From contig BSBM01000199.1 of NCBI GenBank assembly GCA_027924585.1, positions 11,109,001-11,173,000 on the forward strand: a stretch of 64,000 nucleotides of DNA, read 5' to 3'. The notes below the pieces were generated by a model. That model saw only the letters and a list, made by a program, of their open reading frames with translations, was not told the DNA's origin and made no database searches. This stretch comes from Larix kaempferi. Its lineage: Eukaryota; Streptophyta; Pinopsida; Pinales; Pinaceae. Position 1 is the first letter of the stretch. Every line of letters starts with the position of its first letter. Made by a program: the position numbers and the translations under genes. Of the stretch, positions 57,481 to 64,000 are shown in pieces.

Positions 57481-57722
57481 TATTTCTTGTCATGCAAGGA
57501 ATTGACATTTGTTTCTAGTCTCTTGATAACCTCCTCCTTCACATTGGTGTCCATGAGGATTATGGGATGAAATCCTTTGATATTGTTGGGTGGGTTTCTT
57601 TCCTCTATGCAGTAGACTACAATGATGCTGTTGCCAATGTGACCATGCTCATCATCGGTTACAAGATTTAGAAAATAGGTTGGTGCTTTAGGGCTATGAA
57701 CTTTCATTGATAATGGGCCCAT
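57480..57722 (-). other. Open frame of 80 codons, unrecognised
   Basis: MGPLSMKVHSPKAPTYFLNL...; no family recognised. Lies upstream of the decayed gag on the same strand and may belong to the same element. Weak. Confidence 0.2.
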
Positions 57723-58074
57723 TTGAATCTAATTCTAAACCATATTTGAAATCTGTTCTAGTTTATTTGCTAGACATGGCACCTTCGAGGTTACAAGACG
57801 CTCGAAACATATGCTTCCACATGTTCATCAACACTAGGATTTTAGTTCCATATGCGAAAAAGAAATGATTTTAATTTCATGTGAAAGTTGGTTCCTTAGT
57901 TTGGACTTTCATTGGTTGCCTAAGTTTGTTAATTTTTTTCTTACAATTCTTTCCTCTCTTAATTGGAAAGAACCAATTAAATATCCAATCGCAAGGTAGA
58001 TGAAAACATATTAAATTTGATGCAATAAGAATTTATGGATTCTTATGTTAAGGTGAATTCCTAGAACTTATTAT
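57723..58074. other. Intervening AT-rich sequence, nothing recognised
   Basis: No open frame of note, no repeat ends found. Confidence 0.4.
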
Positions 58075-58375
58075 TGTTGGAATTATTAACTCCTACTTGT
58101 TTCATAAATTGTTAATAAGGTTGTGGTTGTTATTATTGTGATTGTTAATTGTGAGGTAGAGATTGTCTCTACATTAATTGTTTGATTCTAAGTTTTAGGA
58201 TTTTGTTAAATCTAGTTGGATGTGAGAGATTCTCTCCAACTAGTTCTCATATTCTTGTGTGTGGTTTAAATATTCCCTAAGACAATGTATCTATCTTGAG
58301 ACAATCATGGTTGTATTTATATATGTGTTATTTTATCGATTGATAGAACCATGTCTACTCTCCAATTTCTATGCA
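58075..58375 (+). repeat. Short Copia-type 5' LTR
   Basis: 301 bp, TGTTGGAATTATTAAC...CTATGCA, immediately followed by a primer site. Its first 16 bases resemble the Copia LTR start at 43137 (TGTTGGAAATATTAAT). No matching 3' LTR was found in the window. Confidence 0.65.
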
Positions 58376-58385
58376 TGGTATCAGA
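58376..58385 (+). promoter_or_regulatory. Primer-binding site (tRNA-iMet type)
   Basis: TGGTATCAGA directly after the LTR end CA; then AAAGG instead of the usual GC. This placement supports the LTR call. Confidence 0.7.
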
Positions 58386-59200
58386 AAAGGACTAGGATTG
58401 AATCCCTCTTTGAACGGCCTAGGAAAATGAAGCCAATGAGAATGCACACACTATAGGAATAGATTGTAGGTGAGAGTAGATTGTTTATAAGTAGGTATTT
58501 CTATGATTTTCTTGTAACATTATGATTTTGTGTGTCTTTGATTTGTTCATGGGTGTATGTTGTTTGTCCATTGTTTAGTGAGAGTTTCCACTACTATCAA
58601 TCCCAGAAACGAAACAAAAATATTGAAATGGTAGACAATGAAATCCATAGGGGTTCCACAAGGTATGGAGTTTGAATCAATTCATTGTGGAAGGTGAATC
58701 TAAACGAATTGAGAATAATTTTTTTGATGCACTTAGTGTTGTGGGCCATCAAGAATACAAAATTGGAGGTAGTGGCACGTTGAATATAGATTTGGATCTA
58801 TGATATTAAAAACTAGATTGCATTTAGGTATGGTATTTATAATTGAATCACTTTCTCAACCTTCCTATTCTTGAGTAAGATATGGTAATCAGTAGGCATG
58901 ATGAAATATGTAGAAGAGGAGATTGGATATTTTGTTGATGTAAGGAAGTTTACCAGTTTAAGTGAAGTGTGTGTTGGAAGGAGATGCCCAACATGGAAGA
59001 AGGATATTCCCAACGAATGAAAAGAAGTTTCCAAGAAGGATATTCTTGCCCAATGTTGGCACTTCTCTATGGATTATCTTTAACCATCTTTAAACTATGG
59101 TTGTATTTCCCCATCCTCATTCTTTTGAAAATAAAAATGATCCTAACATACCTAAAGAGTATTCAAAGAGATTATTGGTTGACGTTCTTCATGAAAAGGA
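58386..59200 (+). other. Sequence after the Copia primer site, no domain recognised
   Basis: Short frames only. Could be the leader of the Copia element followed by LINE 3' sequence from the opposite strand. Confidence 0.3.
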
Positions 59201-61290
59201 GGATGGTAACAGGTTTGTCCTCTTTTATATATCACATCCCTCTCTACATCTGTATACCTTTCTTGATAATTCATCATCATCCTTATTTTTTTCTCAAAAT
59301 ACATCTTGGATGGATGTTGAGGAGGTTAAGTTTTGTAGAAAGTCTTTGGATTTCTTCCAGCAAGATTCTCATTCCAATATATTATTACACTATTGTTCTC
59401 CCTTAATCCATTTTATTACATTAAGTGAGTCACTAAAGACTTGTAGATTGGAGATTCATTTTTCTAAAGCCAAAGAAGCAATAGCTTTAAATCCATAACT
59501 TTGGCGAAATTATTGGTGCCTTCACCTAAACCTTGCCTTCACCTAAACCTTCTTGGAACTTAAAATAGACCTCATCTGATAGATGTAATATTCCTCCTCC
59601 TCCGCATACATTTGGTTCAACTTGCAAGGCCCCATCGAAAAAATTCTAGGGATAGTTTTTGTCTATCTGTTTAGTGAGAACAATTACCTCTTGTTTTCAT
59701 CTACAGACTATGTGAAAAAAATTATAATACTTAATCCTTGTGTCACACATTTGACCTCCAACAATATATTTTCTTCAAATATACTATGGTTTCTTTTTAT
59801 CCATATCTCCCAAGTGATGATAATTAGAAGAGCCTTGTATTTCTTTACCATTTCATTTTGGACCATTCCCTTAATCTTGCTTCTACCAAATCCCTGAACC
59901 AAACATTTTTTAATCCAACCATAAATTTTAAATCAGACCACACCTACTTGGAATATGAGAATTCCATTATCAGATGGTTGTTTGTTTTCTCACTAATCTT
60001 GCATAGTGCACATCCACATGGACCAATTTTCTGTATTTTTTGGATTTTATCCCATGTTAAAACCTTTTTGTTGAGCAAAATCCACATAAATACCCTTGAT
60101 TTGATTGGGAATTTTGGTTTCTATTAGTAACTCCACCACCATTTTGTGCCCCTTCTTTCAACTAAAGACATATATCTCAGCCTTGGAGTGTAAACGCTTA
60201 TCAAGGATAAAGAACATACCAGTTCATGCTTTTTCTTTGTTAGTCTTGCGTTACAGGATTTTAAACTTGATAAAATGTGATCCCATAACTATGCTTCTCT
60301 TACTTCAAAATCAAGCATATCTATTGAAATTCATCCTTGTCCATATATCGATGAAATCCTTGAGTCTTCTATGTTATTTAAATATTTTGTCATTTGTGAA
60401 TAGAGTATATGATTTCTTCCACTACCCACTCGTGCATCCTCCCCTGCATGCACCTATTTTCCTTCTCCCACCTTCAATGCTAAAGCCTCATCGATAAAAT
60501 TTAATGATTTCATTGCAGCTTCCACATAATGGATATAGATTGAGGCATTTTTTTTTCTTTCTAATCCATTCCAATGTTGTCTCTGAAAATATGTACTTAT
60601 GAGAAAACACTTGAATCCATAATGTCATACCTTTCAATAATCTACAAACACATTTTGTTGCTATAGCTTTTGATAATTTGAAAATGTTCTTAGCTCCAGC
60701 CTCCTAGTAATTTTAATTTTGCAATATTTTCCCATCTTCTGCAAGGCACCACAATGTTTTCTCTCCCCCCCCTATAAAAATCTGAAAGTAATCCTTCATA
60801 ATTTTTCCAAAACCCCTACAAGAATCCATGCCAAAAACATCCAATAAACAAGGATTTCTTCGAGAACCATCTTTAAAAGAATCATTCAACCTCCTCTCGA
60901 GAGAAAATAATGACTCTGTGTAGATAATATTTTCTTTGGTTTTGTTATTATCCAAGTCCAATCTTATTTGTAGTAGCCGTTTGGATTTATGAAAAATCCC
61001 AAATATTGTATTCATGTCTCTATATCTACTTTGTTAAAGGAGAAAAGGCTGTGGATATATTCATGTTCTTCTTCCCCATTCCAATAAAATATATTGTGGA
61101 CTTTCCTAAATTGATCTTCATTCCTATTGATGATCCATTATGCTTTGTATCTTATCTATATTTCATTTGGAACCATCACTAAAAATGAGAATGTCATCTA
61201 CGAATAATAGGTTTAAAAGGTAAAAATGATTTCCTAAAAGAACTCCCTTGAAATATTCTTCTCCATTAGCCTCCACAATTGATCTTGTCT
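59200..61290 (-). pseudogene. LINE (L1-type) Pol C-terminal half with RNase H
   Basis: Non-LTR retrotransposon. The minus strand first gives RT box LLNLLFVDDILIF (about 61180-61220, F-V-D-D), then GMKINLGKSTIYF and RLNDSFKDGSRRNPC (60713-61015). MKSLNFIDEALALKVGEG near 60500 precedes the zf-RVT region, KPKFPIKSRVFMWILLNKK, WDKIQKIQKIGPCGCALC and WEIWIKRNHSIFEENI. Last is an RNase H domain, IFFDGALQVEPNVCGGGG and LKAIASLALEK, with LQVFSDSLNVIKWIKGE, and EKNKDDDELSRK near 59280. Stops and frameshifts throughout; endonuclease and RT N-terminus are missing. Confidence 0.82.
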
Positions 61291-61480
61291 ATTATCCTCC
61301 ACAATTGATCTACTAAGTTTTAATGGAAACTAATTTCCATTTATCGGTTTAGCCACTAACCACACAATATGTGAGAGGCCCCACATCATGCATTTAGTTT
61401 CTTTTATATGAAAAGATAATTCCATTTTTAAAAAAAGAAAAGGTTAATTTTCCTTCGAATTTATTCATATTTAATTGAAT
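61291..61480. other. Truncated upstream edge of the LINE and AT-rich spacer
   Basis: A short duplication of TCCACAATTGATCT lies at about 61271-61312. No coding recognised. Confidence 0.4.
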
Positions 61481-61560
61481 ACCTCTTACCATCAACTACT
61501 CATATTTCATTGAATGCCTCTTATCTACTCATATTTCATTGAATACCTCTTATCATCGAC
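61480..61560. repeat. Short tandem repeats of about 31-33 bp
   Basis: CTACTCATATTTCATTGAAT followed by (A/G)CCTCTTAT occurs twice in tandem, with a third diverged copy just upstream (from about 61463). Confidence 0.75.
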
Positions 61561-61612
61561 TAAATATTATGTGATGACCACATATTATGGCTCTTAGTAA
61601 TAATGCAAAACA

Positions 61613-61744
61613 GTTAGCATTGGTTGACATAAAAACAGTGAATGACATAAATAAGCGTTAGCATTGGTTGACATAAAAACATTGAATGACATAAATAAGC
61701 GTTAGCATTGGTTGACATAAAAACATTGAATGACATAAATAAGC
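61613..61744. repeat. Three 44-bp tandem repeats
   Basis: Unit GTTAGCATTGGTTGACATAA... repeated three times with a single substitution between copies. Confidence 0.92.
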
Positions 61745-61952
61745 ATTAAATTTGCTTTAAAGTTGTTCACTTGAAAATGGTGAGTTTTTTTAAGTTAGGT
61801 TTTTATTTATATTAAAATATAGAAGCAAAAAAAAATAGTCTTATGTGGTTGGTGTGTTACTCAGACAACCATACCAACTACATAATCAAATTTCAACATC
61901 CATTGTTAAGAGAGTTTAAAACCAAAAAACTTAATATGATGTCTATAAAAGC

Positions 61953-62066
61953 AAATAAACCTAAATCATAATGCTTGGTGCAATTAAAGTTTTGCATGCC
62001 TATGTCATTAAATAAACCTAAATCATAATGCTTGGTGCAATTAAAGTTTTGCATGCCTATGTCATT
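61953..62066. repeat. Perfect 57-bp tandem duplication
   Basis: Two identical copies beginning AAATAAACCTAAATCATAAT. It accounts for the repeated peptide in the minus frame 61893-62153, which is therefore not considered a gene. Confidence 0.93.
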
Positions 62067-62384
62067 AACTCTATCGGATTCACTATCATGACAGGTCCAT
62101 CCAATTTGAAACAATCTATCCCTATATAAACAAAAGACCAAACATACTTTCAAAATGATAGAGTTGTTTAAATCATAATAAATGTTTATGAATAAATGGA
62201 ATGATTAGATTCTATTCCAAATTTAAAGAAGCAATATTAAATTCTCCATTAATCATTAGGCTTGATAAAATATAAGTGCTGGGAATAAGTGGGATGATTA
62301 TACAATATGAGTAATTGCATTTTAGGACAAGTATTGTCATTGATCAATATGCAAGTATTTAGTGTTCTTCATTAAAATGATTTT

Positions 62385-62815
62385 ATTTTTGGTTTTGATA
62401 AAGATTTTTATTTTCAAGAATTTTGAATTGCATTGTGTTTGAGTTTAGAAGTTCTTAACATTTCGAGTGGATATTTTACCCATAGAGGATCAAGATAAAG
62501 TTAAAAGCTAAAAGAAATATTTTTTTTCATTAGTGACTATACAAAACATTGTGACATAACTAATATGATGAGATTGATCCTTTTTATTCTAAAAGATGAT
62601 TATATTTTTATTGGTACAAAGATTGTTGTTGATATAGATTTTTATTTTTCAAGATTTTTAGATTGCACTGTGTTTAAGTTTAGAAAATCCAATATTTTGA
62701 GTGGATATTTCACCCATCAGAGGATCAAGATAAAGCTAAAAGCTAAAAGAAATATATATTTTTTTCATTAGTGACTATGTAAAACATTGTGACATAACAA
62801 ATACGACGAGATTGC
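62385..62815. repeat. Diverged direct duplication of about 190 bp
   Basis: 62385-62577 and 62625-62815 share GAGTGGATATTT, AGGATCAAGATAAAG, AAAGCTAAAAGAAATAT and CATTAGTGACTAT in the same order, offset about 240 bp. Confidence 0.85.
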
Positions 62816-62828
62816 TCTACAGCCCAGT

Positions 62829-63010
62829 ATGGGAGAGATCCTGTAACATGATATAACGTTAGTAATGTTAGTAACATGTCAGTCAAAAATAATAGTGATA
62901 GTAAATATTATGGGAGAGATCTTGTAACGTGATGTAACATTAATAACATGTCGGCCAAAAATAATAGTGATAGTGAATATTATCAGAGAGATCTTGTAAC
63001 CTGATGTAAA
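62829..63010. repeat. Two and a half tandem repeats of 72-82 bp
   Basis: Units beginning (T)ATGGGAGAGATC(C/T)TGTAAC at 62829 and 62910, and a partial at about 62982. The first unit has an extra GTTAGTAAT-like stretch. Confidence 0.82.
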
Positions 63011-64000
63011 GTTTGTAATATTGAAGTAATTAAAGTAAAAAGAAATAATGTAACGTTTATAATATTAAAGTGAAAAAGTAGTAAATATTATGTCACCTAA
63101 AATTCCATGTTGGTTCATAAAATAAAATATTATGAAACGTAATTAAAAAATAGATGTTCGTTTATAAAATAAAAACTTAATCAAATTTCTTGAGTTTAAA
63201 TTTAAAAAAGAAATATACCTCAAGAAATCGGATCCCTCTCAATGCTTGATAGATATGGATTTAAGATGGATCTATGCTGTTCTATTTTAAAAAATAATTA
63301 TATTTTTATTGGTATAAGGATTCTCATATATTGGAGCTTATATGTTATTATGAACCACATCTCTTAACCAATGTGAGATTGTTTTTCATAGAAAAAATAC
63401 TTCTGGTGTAAAACAATTTTAAAACACATATTTAAAAGTATATAACTTAGTAATGAACATTTTTCTAAAAATGTATGTAAAAGGATATCAAAATGTTTTT
63501 AAATATTATCATTTATCTTATATTAATTTTTATTTTTAATACTTAATTTTCTAATGTATTTATAAATTAATTAAATAAAAATATATAAATAAAAAACAAT
63601 ATTAAAATGCCACATACATATAAATAAATTATTAATATTTTTAATTAAAATTTATAACTTTAATTTTCTTAATAATTAAACATTAAAAAAAACTTATAAA
63701 TAAAAGGAATCATCATATATTAAGAAATGAATAAGGTCCAAAGTATTTCCCATAAATATTTATATTTAATAAAGTAAAAGATACCAATAATAAATGTGTA
63801 GTATATTATAGTATATTAAAAGAGATCTAGTATTGGCCTATAGAGAATTTTAGAGAAAGTGCATTCTTATATTTAATATTTTTTTAATTAAATATTTATA
63901 ATTATTTAAATTTACACGATTTACATAATTTATATGTAAATCTAAGTTTTGGCTTTTGAAATGTGTACAACAATGTATTATTTAATTAAATTTAAATTAT
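63011..64000. other. AT-rich sequence, nothing recognised
   Basis: Very A/T-rich with many stops in all frames. No repeats with clear ends, no RNA gene. Confidence 0.6.

Noticed and set aside
58969-60497. Several overlapping plus-strand ORFs
   Set aside because: They are complements of the LINE, whose minus-strand domains are recognisable.
61613-61744. CRISPR array or centromeric satellite
   Set aside because: Only three head-to-tail 44-bp units without spacers; local tandem duplication in a eukaryotic genome.
61893-62153. Minus ORF with repeated 19-residue peptide as a repeat protein
   Set aside because: The repeat is a perfect 57-bp DNA duplication in AT-rich DNA and the remainder has no coding character.

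Overview
The window is transposon-dominated nuclear DNA of a seed plant, most likely a gymnosperm (inference from the Gypsy gag-pol families, the TIR-NBS-LRR-type gene remnant and the depth of nesting). I see no intact cellular gene. Almost everything that can be assigned is retrotransposon sequence, and its history can be read from target-site duplications (TSDs).

Region 1 (1-27300). An old hAT transposase scrap (about 230-780) lies in AT-rich flank. A giant Ty3/Gypsy element of Tat-like organisation fills 2040-25392: LTRs 2040-2963 and 24476-25392, TSD ACACC on both sides, gag, protease, RT-RNase H, integrase, an antisense extra ORF (21254-21778) and a long repeat-rich 3' untranslated region. 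Four later insertions interrupt it: an LTR-like insert in gag-pro (7031-8009), a 4.0-kb LTR-type insert between protease and RT (9248-13236, TSD ATACC), a 5.06-kb gag/protease-only element in opposite orientation between RNase H and integrase (14714-19774, TSD CCTGA), and a solo LTR in integrase (20627-21084, TSD CATTT). At 9248, 14714 and 20627 the host reading frame is restored when the insert and one TSD copy are removed.

Region 2 (27300-30490). A TNL-type resistance-gene pseudogene on the minus strand is interrupted by a tRNA-derived SINE (27677-27903) with an 18-bp TSD. A piece of a Copia 3' LTR appears to lie just beyond it.

Region 3 (30493-42776). A 12.3-kb non-autonomous LTR element (minus strand, TSD GCTTG) has unusual composite LTRs. 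Each LTR contains a pol 3' end, a polypurine tract, a complete 1.7-kb LTR, a tRNA-iMet primer site and a leader. The 5' LTR also carries a 1361-bp tandem duplication. The element landed in the 3' LTR of a Copia element.

Region 4 (42777-54002, minus). The Copia 3' part, carrying an 855-bp hAT-like MITE, is fused to the truncated RT of a second Tat/Ogre-like Gypsy element. That element has an extra ORF upstream of gag and a second RNase H placed before RT. A 1333-bp solo LTR (52338-53670, TSD ATATT) splits its extra ORF.

Region 5 (54003-64000). A degenerate 5S-rRNA-like segment, a gag remnant of a third Gypsy family (minus), a short Copia-type LTR followed by a primer site, a decayed LINE with a C-terminal RNase H (minus), and a cluster of recent tandem duplications in AT-rich DNA.
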